Part shown: positions 1-10,373 of the stretch, one piece after another | Layout: every line of letters starts with the position of its first letter | Numbering within the stretch: the first letter of the stretch is position 1 | Assembly: GCF_020509005.1 (NCBI RefSeq) | Contig: NC_063015.1 | Coordinates: forward strand, 4,774,001-4,838,000 | Source: Fulvia fulva | Taxonomy: Eukaryota; Ascomycota; Dothideomycetes; Mycosphaerellales; Mycosphaerellaceae | Length of the DNA: 64,000 nucleotides | Direction of reading: 5' to 3' | The notes under the pieces: generated by a model | Database searches by the model: none | What the model was told of the DNA's origin: nothing | The model's input: the letters and a program-made list of their open reading frames with translations, nothing else | Position numbers and translations under genes: made by a program

Positions 1-45
1 ATAGTGGTGCATCTCGAAGATAGCAGCACCTTCCGAGCGGCCAGT

Positions 46-1620
46 ATGGCGTCGCACGTGTTCGTGGTGGACTCTGGCCTCAAGCGGACACAGATCAAGG
101 TCGCGCCGGGCAAATATTTGAGGGAGGTGCTGGAAGAGGCCTGTAAGAGCAGGAAACTAGATCCAGAGTCGTATACGCTGAAGACGCAGAGCAATAAGGT
201 GAGCAGCAACGTATCATCAGTACCTCAGCAGATACCATTCTGTTCGAGATGCACAATGCATGACGCGCTCTGGCTAATCACATACTAGGCAGTGGACCTG
301 TCACAACCCTTCCGACTTTCAGGCCTGTCAGCAGGTGCCAAGCTACAGCTCGTTCAAGCAAGCAAATCCGTGGGAGTAGTGAATGTGGCTCTGCAGCTAC
401 CAGAAAGCGAAGGAGCTGGGCGCGTGTCAGACAAATTCCCCAGCACGACAAGCTTGTGGCTGGTGTTACGGAAGTACGAGGATGGCGTGGCAGGTCAACT
501 ATCGCGGAAGTTGAATCTCACACAACGCGCGATACCTTCGAACCAATCATCAGGGGCTGGACGACTGGAGTATGAGCAGCCGGTCATGAATGTGATGGGC
601 AGGAATTTGGAGACTTTCGCAGATCTTCAGAAGACGCTCGGACAGCTCGGGTTTAACAGCGGCAGTGTGCTCTTGCGGCTGGAGTTCAGAAATAGCGGAC
701 AACCTCTGGAAGAGGCAATCAAGGAGATTGGAGAGCATTTCACCGGCGCGCCACCGATCGATGATGCTCCCCCAAGTTACGCAAGCGCTACGGCAGTGAA
801 TGATAGCGGTACCGAAGCGTCAGCACCGGAGAAGGATGTATCCATGGAGGAGGCCCCTCAGCACGACGCGCCTTCACAGCCCATCGAAACACCACCACAG
901 CTTTCAGACATGCCCGAACAACCGACAGCTCCGCCAGCGAAGACGCTAAATGGAATCTCAGTGTATCGCCCGCCTAGCTCGAGCACACCAGCAGCCGCTA
1001 TGCAACCGGACGACCCATCGACCTTCGAACCCAGTATAGCACACGCGAAAGCGCATCAAGCCGCACTTGAACGTGCCGGTCGAAACACCCGTTTGCTCTC
1101 CGACAAAGAGCTTGAAGAGCAAGAACAAGCGCGCCAAGCAACTATCGCGCTAATACAACAGGTGACCGTGCGCGTCAAGTACCCCGACCAGAGCATGATA
1201 GAAACGACATGCTACGCATCAGAGAGTGCCTCAGACCTCTATGCTAAAGTTGGGCAGACACTTTCGCAAGCAAGCGAGCCATTTGAGCTTCGCTTCCTAG
1301 GCGCGAAAGGGTTCCAGACTATTCCCAACGACTCAGCAGTGCGCCTGGTACGAGATCTTGGTTTCAAGGGTCGGATGATGGTCACGTTGGTATGGTCGAC
1401 TAATGCCTCCGCGAAGGCGCGTCAAGGTTCTAGTCTGAAGGAGGACTACCGTAGCAGAGCACAGGATCTTAAAGTGGAGTTACAGACGCAGCAAGCGCAG
1501 GGTGAGGAGAACCACAAGGCTGTCATGGCGAAGAAGGATAAGCCAGAACCGGGTAGCAGTAAGAGCAAGCTCGATGTGGAGAGCAAGATGAAGAAGTTCC
1601 TTGGCTTTGGGAAGAAGTGA
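46..1620 (+). CDS. UBX-domain protein of the TUG/ASPSCR1 (Ubx4-like) family
   Basis: Two exons, 46-198 and 289-1620, encode 494 residues; the intron has donor GTGAGC, branch CTAAT and acceptor TAG, and splicing is in phase 0. The start is the first ATG; the frame is open upstream to the window edge. The N-terminal 75 residues resemble the TUG ubiquitin-like domain (MASHVFVVDSG, then DLSQPFRLSGL across the splice). A proline-rich low-complexity middle follows. A C-terminal UBX-like domain lies at about residues 330-410 (VRVKYPDQSMIETT, FLGAKGFQTIP), ahead of a charged lysine-rich tail. Family members act as adaptors of the Cdc48/p97 ATPase and, in animals, tether membrane-trafficking cargo; the role here is inferred from the family. 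Confidence 0.85.
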
Positions 1621-1992
1621 GCGGGCTTAACTTAGGCATAGCGATGGTGCTGGGATTGATATTGCAGTAGCGATATGGCGCGCATGCTACCAGATAGCTC
1701 ATGATGGTCATGAGATGCATGAATTGCGCACGCAGCCCTTGTGGCATCTGGGCTGGCGTTCTATGAAACGATAGCTTGTCAAGCTGCTGGGCCGTCGATG
1801 CAGCTCATCAGTCATCACTTCTACCTCGAAGCATGAAGTCTGTTCCACAAAACGGCACCTCCAAAATCGACATTGCTAACGTTGTCGACGGCGCGAACTT
1901 GATAGAAATGCACATGCGAAAACCCTGGATCTGGCAGAAGGCATCGTACTAGCAGTCTCCGTCACCTCATGGCAACTCCGCGACAGTCCAGA
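1621..1992. other. intergenic, convergent 3' ends
   Basis: This lies between the 3' ends of the UBX gene and the minus-strand RING paralogue. I see no open frame with coding character and no RNA gene. Confidence 0.6.
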
Positions 1993-2631
1993 CTACTCGA
2001 ACCTCGCCGTCCATATGTCCTGGCCCGCGATTTTGGCTTTGTGCCTTATAACGCATCGTACTTGCTTCTCGTCGATAGTAAATCGCCCATCGCTCGTTTG
2101 AGTGACAATGCCTGCAATATCTACCCTTTCCCAGGATGGCGTTTGTCCTTGATACGGAATGACTAGTGCTTGTGCAGCATCGGGCTGGGATGAGATCTTG
2201 ATGTGGTCTTGAAAGAGACGCAGCAGTCGATCGTATTCTTCTCGGGTATAGTCGTGGGTATCGTAGCCGGAGCGGCGGGCTGCGTTGCGGTCCTTGGCTG
2301 TCTCCCCGTACGAGTCTACTTCCTCGTCGTCACTGTCCTCAAAATCGTCTTCTGCTGCAGATACTTCCTGCTGAAAGAGTACCTCACGACAGGCCGGGCA
2401 AGTGTTTTTGAGTTTGGAACGTTCAGTGATGCAATGCCAGCAGAAATTGTGGTGGCAGGATGTTTGACTCACCGTGAGGATCTTTATGCTTGTTAGCTCT
2501 GGGACGCGTGGATGATTTTATAGATACTGACTGACATCGAAGCAGACATTGCTCTGTCCGATGAACGTTGGTGCTGTTGTTACCTGCCAGATCCAGTCGT
2601 TTCTCGTTGTCAGGGCTATGATGGAGTCGTG
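1993..2631 (-). CDS. RING-finger paralogue, 5' end unresolved, possibly degenerate
   Basis: The 3' exon (2481-1993) encodes the second half of a RING finger: SCHHNFCWHC, then CPACRE. An acidic linker and the motif RNAA...EEYDRLLRLFQDH follow, shared with the neighbouring gene at 3115-3825. An intron (2535-2482, donor GTCAGT, branch GCTAAC, acceptor AAG) joins it in phase 0 to an upstream exon ending SNVCFD. In the paralogue the matching stretch is CSICYE, so the first zinc-binding cysteine appears to be serine (AGC) here. The upstream frame has no ATG before a TAG at 2634-2632, so a further exon is missing from the model or the gene is dying. RING proteins are mostly E3 ubiquitin ligases; activity here is doubtful. 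Confidence 0.55.
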
Positions 2632-3114
2632 CTAATAATTTATCAGGATGAAGCACGGGTGAGCACGAAGGCAGGACGGTAGGGTCATCGATCTACTGCT
2701 TGCTAGGATCACGATGTTTGCTAATGACTCCAGATGGAAGATTCGCGAGTAAACCTTTTGCAAATCTCAGTCTCGCGCAATGCAGTGTCTCCGATCTCCG
2801 TGTACGGTTTCCCTAACGCTCTACGGCATCCAAAGTTCCCATCTCATGCTTTCGCCAACAGCTGCCAGGTCTTCTAGTCGAGATATTGAGAGCATGAAGG
2901 GAAAGGGAGGATTTGGGTTTGCGGTAAAGCTTGTCTCACCTGCATTGTAGATCTCGAGTGAATGAGTACGTCACAGACACTTTCTTGCCTGACTATGGAG
3001 CGGGTTCTCGAGACGTTCTAATAGGGCTAACGTCACCACCAGTCCGTATCCTCCTTCTGTTTCTTTCCGCTTGCGCCAGCTCCTTGAATCACCTCATACT
3101 TCCTGTCGCCCAGG
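2632..3114. other. intergenic between the two RING paralogues
   Basis: The missing 5' exon of the downstream RING paralogue may lie here, but no convincing ATG-led exon could be identified. Confidence 0.4.
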
Positions 3115-3825
3115 CTACTCGATCGTCGCCGACCACACTGTCCCAAATTCGATGCCAGTAAGACGTCTCATCAAGAATCGCAAAGACCTCACCCAGAAGG
3201 GGCTGTCTGGGGTACACATCATAAGCTGGCGAATGCCGACTGTCCTCTCATCTCCGTCCTCCACCGAGATACGTAGGACAGTCGCTTGATAAGGATCAGT
3301 GGCAGTAGCGAAGTGGTCTTGGAAGATCTGAAGCATCCGTTCGTACGCCTCTTCTGGGTAGTTGAAAGTTCCGAAGCCGTGTCGGATCAGTTCGTCTCGT
3401 TCGGCGGCTGCGTTTCTATCTTCTCCGTCTATCACATCGTCTTCATCGTCGTCGGAGTCCTCGAGCTCTTTCTGACACAGCTCCGCGCGGCAGCAAGGGC
3501 AGGTATTACTAGTTTCGAGCCACGTCTTGAGGCACTCGGCGCAGAAGTTGTGGCGGCATGGGGTGATGATGGAAGTGTTGAAGTTCCGTTCATTCTGTCA
3601 GCTTCAAGACCATAGCGCATGATGTTGACCGTGTCAACTTACCTCGTAGCAGATCGAGCAATCGCCAACAGCCTCTATGCTTGGTGACAGAGATGCGATA
3701 AATTCGTCCTTGTCTGGTAGGGAGGCCATCACTGTGACCGGAGTGTCAAGTTGTAGCTTCGAGAGACTGTCGAGGCGTAGCGAAAGGTTGGAAAGAGAAG
3801 GTGGTCTACTTGTATCTACTTGCAT
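3115..3825 (-). CDS. RING-finger protein (putative E3 ubiquitin ligase)
   Basis: Two exons (3825-3643 and 3594-3115) give 220 residues. The 48-nt intron has a GTAAGT donor and ACAG acceptor, phase 0, and falls inside the RING. The ring reads CSIC at about residue 57, then CRHNFCAEC and CPCC, so all eight expected cysteine/histidine ligands are present. An acidic patch follows, then a C-terminal region with RNAA and EEAYERMLQIFQDH that is shared with the gene at 1993-2631. The two genes are tandem duplicates on the same strand. No membrane segment is seen. An E3 role is the family expectation; the substrate is unknown. Confidence 0.75.
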
Positions 3826-4795
3826 TCACTTCGTCTGGAGGTGTTTGTTATTATGCCGCAAAGAGCCTACCATTCACAAGTCACGATGAAGCCGAGCGCT
3901 TGCGAACAGTCGATCGAACAGCAGGTCACTTGGTAACCACAAGAAAGATCATGAAGCGGCCACCAGAGTCCCAGCTCGCAAGTCTGCCATTCATTTCCAC
4001 CTGCCGGGCGCCATCCATTGACTCCTGCAAAATGGCTGAATGCCAGGCTTCCATTATATCGCATACCATATTCACCCCCTATCGAATCACCGCCGTCCAC
4101 TCCTTGTCAGCACTAACTCTAGCACGATGCCTTGGTGTTAACTGCACCAGCATCTTTTGTAAGTGGGACATCCCGCAGATCTCATGGATGACACTACCAA
4201 CATCAACCACTCGGCTGAAATAGCGTTGTGAGACAAATGGTAGTACTAGATGTTTCCAGCAAGCTAGCGAGGTGATGACATTGGCTATCGCGTTAGCCTT
4301 CCTAGAAGACAGGTGTTCGGACCGTGACAGTTGACACTCTGTTGATCGACCCCTGACAAAATGCTGCGATGCAAGTAAGCAAGCAGGTCGTGAAGCGTTC
4401 CGTCGAGAGAACGTTCGTAACTTCACTTCACAAAACCATCATACCATCTGCATCGCCATACCCCATAACAGCAAAAAGAGCACACCACCCCTTACCACAC
4501 CTCCCCTCGAACTCGCAATCTCTACACCAGCAAAAGGAGAAGACCAAAGTCGTAAGACTTCAGAAGAAGAGGAAACGCTCACAACACCGTAACGGACTTA
4601 TGATTGCCAGTAATACGCAACTCAGTCAAGTTATTCCATTGAGCCACGCACACGCCGATGTAGGGCTTGCGCCACAGAATACGTTTGTCGCTGCTTCTTG
4701 ATGTGAGCACACTTCTATAATCAGTATATTTCACTTCATCTACATGCCGAGATTATGCCGGAGTGAAGTGCACAAGGCTCTTTCGTCGCCGCCGC
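3826..4795. other. intergenic, about 970 bp
   Basis: It contains the promoter of the minus-strand RING gene and the 3' flank of the M20 peptidase gene. A plus-strand open frame at 4369-4701 is rich in Ser, Lys and Gln, has no recognisable domain and is not called. Confidence 0.5.
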
Positions 4796-6090
4796 TCACA
4801 GATCGGATTTGTGCTCCTCGTTCTCCGAACTTCTCAAAGCATGGAGCAAGATTTTCTGATATCCTTCCACGGCGTCGTATAGGTCGTCAACTTTAAGTTT
4901 CTCGTCCGCGCTATGCGCTACGAAGATGGTACCGGGGCCATAGAGGTATCGCTTCTGGTCTTTGACGGCTTTTTCAAGCCATGGGATGTCGGTACCGTAG
5001 TTGACTGTGATGATCTCGAAGCCGGGAACATCGGCATCAATGTCAATAGGACCGTAGCCTTTGCCGCTGAAGTCAATATCAATGATGTCTTCCGGCTTCA
5101 GATCGTCTTCCAGGAAGTCCCGTACGGCGTGATGAACAGCTTTCGTCACGCCGTCTTCAATGGCCTTCGGCGTACCTGCTGCAATGCGAACAGTTATTTC
5201 GGCCTTTGCCGATTCGGCAATGACGTTTCCAGCCACGCCGCCTTCAATGCGTCCGAGGTTGAAGGTTGTGCTGCCGTACTTCTTGCTCTTCGGCAGGCGG
5301 TCGCCGAGGGAGATGATGGGTTCCAGAGCTCTGACCAGTACTTCGTTGGCGCTTCGTCCTAACCATGGGTATCCACTGTGACCGGCTTTGCCTTTGGCTG
5401 TGAAGGTGATTTGCATGGTGCCCTTGTGGCCAGATACGAGCTTTCCTTCCGTGGGCTCGCCAAAGATGACGGTCTTTGGGTGCAGGTCGAGATCGTTGGC
5501 GGCACGCATGCCCGCTCCACCGACTTCTTCGCCTACCACAAAGAGAAGTGCAACATCATCAGGGCTAAGCTGGCCAGATTCGATGAGGCGGTTGACAGCA
5601 ATGACCTGGGTGGCGACGCTTCCTTTGGCGTCAACGGAGCCACGGCCGAAGATGGTGTCGTCAGTCTTGTTGTAGTAGTATGGAAGGAAGGGAGGGACCT
5701 AGTCAAAAGCTTAGCAAGATGTGCAACGAATGTATGAATGTAAAGACATACCGTATCAATGTGACTGCTGACTAGGATCTCAGCATCCCTCGTCTTTCCT
5801 GGCCATGCAAGGACATTGAATCGTTCCGGCTCTTTCGAGATATGCTGCTTTTCTACCGTGTAGCCTTGCAGCTTCAAGCTAAAGGCGAGCCATTCGCCTA
5901 CTTCCTTCTCATTCCCCGAAATCGACTCAATCCGTACAAGCGTTTTGTGGAACTCGAGAAGCTCAGTCTCGGATGTCAACTTCTTGCTAGAAGCAATCTC
6001 AACATCGGTATCGAATGGCTCCTGGGGCAAGATGGAAGCTGTACATAGCGGCGATGCGACCAGCGCAACGAGCCATCCAACAAGCTTCAT
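4796..6090 (-). CDS. secreted peptidase M20 family carboxypeptidase
   Basis: Two exons (6090-5752 and 5698-4796) give 413 residues; the 53-nt intron has donor GTATGT and acceptor CTAG, phase 0. The N-terminus MKLVGWLVALVASPLCTA is a typical signal peptide, so the enzyme should enter the secretory pathway. M20 metal-site motifs are in order: SSHIDTV at the splice junction, GRGSVDAKG, then VVGEEVGGAG, an FGEPTEG dimer-domain boundary and a late AHSADEK histidine. The length fits secreted fungal M20A peptidases, which are zinc-dependent exopeptidases. The substrate cannot be told from sequence. It is divergent with the kinase gene at 6655. Confidence 0.9.
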
Positions 6091-6654
6091 GGTGTAGAGA
6101 TCAGGTGAAACAGTCAGATCCAAGTGAATGGGAAGAGATTCAGGAACGGGTGAGGTCAAGCTGCAAGGTACCAGGCTACCAGCACATCTGTGGGTCGGCC
6201 CGGTCAATGTTTCATGTTTCAGCCAATGACATGCCAATTCCGCGTTCAATGTTGATATGCGGCATGCCCACATGCCCAAACACTAGCGATCCCTGCTCCC
6301 ACAACGACAGGAACGACAGGACTCGGACGACGGCACGGGCACGTCTAGACTGCGCAGACGGGCGTTGTGTACATGTACCAACACTCCACTGCCTCTCGCT
6401 GTTGCTGCGATGCCGTGTGGTCAGAGGTAGTTTGCTCCAGAGAAACCGCTTGGGCCGCTCTTTCATCTCGTGTCTCGTGTCTGCAGCACATGCGCCTCTA
6501 TGCGCTCCTGCCTTTGATTACCCATTCTCCCAGGCACGCCGCGACACGCGACAGCAACGACGTCAAGACACGATTTGCTGGGACGGCTGCATAATAGACC
6601 ACTTCGCCAACACCACCCTCGCCTACCGTGCAACCCCACCCGCGACACCGCGAC
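6091..6654. promoter_or_regulatory. shared divergent promoter region
   Basis: This 564-bp gap separates the start codons of the minus-strand M20 peptidase and the plus-strand STE20 kinase, so both promoters must lie here. No clear TATA box was seen. Confidence 0.5.
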
Positions 6655-8703
6655 ATGGCCGACGCACTCAGCGCAGATCCCGAGGCATTGTACACCAAGC
6701 AGGCGTGCATAGGAGGAGGCAGTTTCGGCAAAGTCTACAAAGGTGTGGACAAGCGGACAGGCCAGTCGGTGGCCATCAAGATCATCGACGTGGAGAATGC
6801 CGACGACGAGGTGGACGACATCATACAGGAGATCTCCATCCTGTCAGGCCTCCATTCTCCCTACGTCACCAAGTACTACGGATCATATCTGAAAGGCTCC
6901 GACCTATGGATCATCATGGAATGGTGTCAGGGAGGGAGCTGCGCGGATATGTTGAAACCTGGTGTTATACCCGAGGACTACATCTCCATCATAATCAAGG
7001 AACTGCTGCTGGGCTTGGAGTACCTACACAATGATGGGAAGCTACACAGAGACATCAAGGCTGCGAACATACTCCTGGGGGCTACGGGACAGGTCAAGCT
7101 TGCCGACTTTGGTGTCTCTGGACAGCTCACCGCCACCATGACCAAGAAGAACACATTCGTCGGCACACCCTTCTGGATGGCACCCGAGGTGATAAAGCAG
7201 TCTGGCTACGACCATAAAGCGGACATCTGGTCGTTGGGCATCACTGCGCTCGAGCTGGCTCTGGGCGAACCTCCCTACAGCGACATACATCCCATGAAGG
7301 TCTTGTTCCTCATCCCAAAGAACCCAGCACCACTACTCGAGGGCAACTTCAGCAAGGACTTCAAGGATTTTGTGTTCCGGTGCCTTCGGAAAGAGCCACG
7401 AGAAAGACCGAGCGCAAGGGAATTGCTGAAACATCCATGGATACGGCGAGCCAAGCGCAATGCATATCTCACAGAGCTGATCGAACGTCACGAGCGATGG
7501 CAGGCAACACACCGAGGCGATGAAGAGGACGATGAGCACGACTACAGAGATGATGACAAGGCTCGCGACACTGATGAGGAGGATCTGTGGGATTTTGGAA
7601 CTGTGAGGCCGGCTGCACGACGAGCTCAGCCGGGTCCTGGCCTGAGAGTTATGAACGAATCAGGTATGAACTCGAGGAGCTCACACGTCCCAGCGTCTCA
7701 GTCGAATCGCTTCGGAATGGACAAGGAGAACGGTGCTGGCGGTGAGGAGAATGTACCGCGTGACACTGTTCGAGGAGGAGGAAGTTCGATGTTGCCTCCG
7801 CCACTTCCAAAGACTCCTTCACCGACCAAGAGGAACGCTCCACTGCCCTCACCGGGCATTGCTACAAAGACTCCCTTACCAGCATCACCTGTGAGGAAAT
7901 CAGTAGCAGCTCAGACTCCACCACAGACACCACGGCCGGATGAGGTCGCGCCTTCACCAAAACCGCCTGCAACACCACAGACACCACGCCTGCTCAACGA
8001 TGACTTCCTCCAACAGTCAATAGCGAGCGACATGTCACAGTACTTGAAAGGCCTGTCGATCAAGGATGGCCCTCTCGCGGCACCGAACCTGCAAGCGGCC
8101 GCTTCGCTACCCGCACCAACGCGGATGCCTCCTCCACAACCGCAGCAGGCAAGCGTGGCACCCACGCATATACCTTCCCAGGCAAATCAGTCTCGGAACG
8201 ACCTATTCCAAAAGCCCTTACCAAACTTCTCGCCGCCGACGTCGAACGTCCCCGATCAGCTCGCACAAGCTGCCCCTTCTCAGCAGAAAGAGCCAAGATC
8301 CTCCCTCGACTCAGCCCTCTCCGATCGATCCCTCCTCGCACACGAACAGCCGCACCCGCAGCAGCCGTACCAGGAATCCGAGGAACAACCCATCACAGCC
8401 CTGACATCGGTGGTAACACCCGCGTTGGAAGCTGCATTACATCGACGCAACTACCAGCTTTCCTTACTTCAGAAGCAGCAAAGTCGTGCTGGCGAGGAAA
8501 ACGAGATGTCTGCGGAAGATTTACAGTTCAAACGCCAAGCCCACGAGCAGATTCGGAAGTGCTTGGGGAAGGTTTCGAGGCTGTTCAAGGAGATTGATCA
8601 TTGGGATAATGTTGCGCCCGTGGGGATGGGAGATGGGGTGGAGGGGTTGCTGGAGGGGTTTTTGGAGGAGGTGCTTTGTAGGGTTGAGGCGGAGGATGCA
8701 TAG
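6655..8703 (+). CDS. STE20-family (germinal-centre-type) Ser/Thr protein kinase
   Basis: A single exon encodes 682 residues, with the ATG at 6655 in context CGACATGGCC. The kinase domain fills about residues 13-265: glycine loop IGGGSFGKV, VAIK lysine, catalytic loop HRDIKAAN near residue 130, DFGVSG, and the STE20 signature GTPFWMAPE. A long proline/serine-rich linker with many TP and SP sites follows. The C-terminus has a conserved-looking helical segment (residues about 615-680, AEDLQFKRQAHEQIRK). Fungal GCK-III relatives include the septation kinase Sid1 and the morphogenesis kinase Nak1. I favour this subgroup but cannot separate the two by eye. Confidence 0.9.
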   Translation: MADALSADPEALYTKQACIGGGSFGKVYKGVDKRTGQSVAIKIIDVENADDEVDDIIQEISILSGLHSPYVTKYYGSYLKGSDLWIIMEWCQGGSCADMLKPGVIPEDYISIIIKELLLGLEYLHNDGKLHRDIKAANILLGATGQVKLADFGVSGQLTATMTKKNTFVGTPFWMAPEVIKQSGYDHKADIWSLGITALELALGEPPYSDIHPMKVLFLIPKNPAPLLEGNFSKDFKDFVFRCLRKEPRERPSARELLKHPWIRRAKRNAYLTELIERHERWQATHRGDEEDDEHDYRDDDKARDTDEEDLWDFGTVRPAARRAQPGPGLRVMNESGMNSRSSHVPASQSNRFGMDKENGAGGEENVPRDTVRGGGSSMLPPPLPKTPSPTKRNAPLPSPGIATKTPLPASPVRKSVAAQTPPQTPRPDEVAPSPKPPATPQTPRLLNDDFLQQSIASDMSQYLKGLSIKDGPLAAPNLQAAASLPAPTRMPPPQPQQASVAPTHIPSQANQSRNDLFQKPLPNFSPPTSNVPDQLAQAAPSQQKEPRSSLDSALSDRSLLAHEQPHPQQPYQESEEQPITALTSVVTPALEAALHRRNYQLSLLQKQQSRAGEENEMSAEDLQFKRQAHEQIRKCLGKVSRLFKEIDHWDNVAPVGMGDGVEGLLEGFLEEVLCRVEAEDA

Positions 8704-9353
8704 TTATCTTGCTATGAAGTGGGGTGGAAAGGTGTGTTGTGGTGGACGGGACTTTTGAAGTTGAAGATGAGGATGAAGTGATGGGTTGCATGTTGTGATG
8801 ACTTGAACGCTTTTTCTTTGTGGGATTCTTTTGTGCACGGCGTTCTGAGCGGATGGAAGGAGAATGGGAAGGGATCAAGCCCCTACCTACAGTATAGTAG
8901 GACTTACAGACCTCTCACCAACCGAGAAGGCATTCGAAAAGTAAGAGTTGTCGTCGCTGAGGACAGCCGGTATCCGCGCACTTTCATCACCTTGAAGGAA
9001 CGGAAATCTCTCGAAGGTAATCTGTGGCGACTCTTCCAAGTGTAGATATACAGCTCCTGTGGCCTCGATCCTGGTGACGTTGGCACTGCTGACGAGATTG
9101 ATGATGGAGAGCATATAAGCAGCACTCCTCCGGGGTTTCTGCCAAAGAGGTCCTCATCAAATGAACATGAATGGAAGGTCAACAGACGTCTGCCGGTCAT
9201 CGTATGCTGCTATAACAGACTCTTCTGGCACGCACGCGCTTGAAACTTTGTCTGACAGCAAACAGGCATGACAAAGGTGATGCTGCGATATATGCCGTCC
9301 AGCTGCTGGCTTTTGCAGCGCCTTTGCCACCATCGTCGACATCAAGAGCCAAT
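8704..9353. other. intergenic, about 650 bp
   Basis: 3' flank of the kinase gene and 5' flank of the next plus-strand gene. No feature seen. Confidence 0.5.
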
Positions 9354-10373
9354 ATGGCGACCAGGAGCACCACTCAGCCGCGGACACACTGGCTATACTG
9401 GCCACTCGAAGATGTCGTCGCTCTCAAATATCCGAATCAAGTCGACAACGGCAGCATCAAGACTTTTTGTCTCAAATTATGCATCTTCCCTAATAGCGAC
9501 ATCTTGCTCTTCAAGCCGCACGGGAGTGACCAACACGTAATTCCCGTGCGTGATATAGCCGCCGCAAGCCCGGGCTTGCGAGACCACGGCGTTAACAGCA
9601 TCATCGAGGAAATGCTGCAGGCTCAGATTCAGGACGACGAGCTTCCTGACTTACAGTATCTGGACCTCGCCGGCAGCGAGCCACTTGTTGAGCTTCAGTC
9701 CTCCTTCAACGGCTATGACAAGTCTGTAGTCATGGACAGAGCCGTGCTCACAATACTGCTATCCTCATCAAGCTCGTCGGTACGTGCTGACTCCGGCATC
9801 AACGGTGCCACATATGCATCAGTAACAAACACTTCCTTCAAGCCCGACGGAGCCCTAACCCAAGCTGTCGCGGACGAAGAGGGCTTGGAGAAGGCCATTG
9901 TCAAGCGCCAGCATTACATCGACCAACAGCAGCGTTGGCTCACCGCCGATGCCTATCTTACGACTCTGCACGACTTCTGCTTCAATACGATCTTCGTCGC
10001 ATGCTACCTTCGATCACGTGCAACAGGTCTCGAGTCGTGTACCTGGGGCTGCCTCCTCAGAAGGAAGACAAATGGTCCTGGCCACGGGCTGTACATCATG
10101 CCTGCCACGGTGGCGGAGGCACACGCCGTCAATCAGGGCGTCAACGGACCAGCAGAGATCCAGCATCGGGTTCGCCCCTCGGACGTAAACCTTACGCGGT
10201 ACGAAGTCCTGGGAGCTTTCAATATCAATGGTGGCCTGCGGATGCACGGTGGGCGTCAGGAGTATGCTCGCATTCTGGTAAGCCAGACTGGCAGGATGCA
10301 TCTAAGGTGGCTGCCCAGAAGTGGCAATAAGGATATGAGGATCTTGTCGGCGGCGGGCGTGCCTTGGCCGTAG
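9354..10373 (+). CDS. hypothetical protein, 339 aa
   Basis: I do not recognise this protein. The single open frame continues upstream of 9354 without an ATG, so the first methionine (MATRSTTQPRTHWLYW) is taken as the start. It is mixed alpha/beta in composition with no signal peptide, membrane span or zinc motif. A serine run (LLSSSSSSVRAD) sits near residue 140. The middle has WLTADAYLTTLHDFCFNTIFVACYL and the C-terminus is basic (HLRWLPRSGNKDMRIL). Codon use and length make a real gene likely; no function is proposed. Confidence 0.6.
   Translation: MATRSTTQPRTHWLYWPLEDVVALKYPNQVDNGSIKTFCLKLCIFPNSDILLFKPHGSDQHVIPVRDIAAASPGLRDHGVNSIIEEMLQAQIQDDELPDLQYLDLAGSEPLVELQSSFNGYDKSVVMDRAVLTILLSSSSSSVRADSGINGATYASVTNTSFKPDGALTQAVADEEGLEKAIVKRQHYIDQQQRWLTADAYLTTLHDFCFNTIFVACYLRSRATGLESCTWGCLLRRKTNGPGHGLYIMPATVAEAHAVNQGVNGPAEIQHRVRPSDVNLTRYEVLGAFNINGGLRMHGGRQEYARILVSQTGRMHLRWLPRSGNKDMRILSAAGVPWP

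Noticed and set aside
6015..7034. Plus-strand frame of 339 codons overlapping the peptidase start and the kinase gene
   Set aside because: It is arginine-rich out-of-frame sequence crossing two supported genes and their shared promoter.
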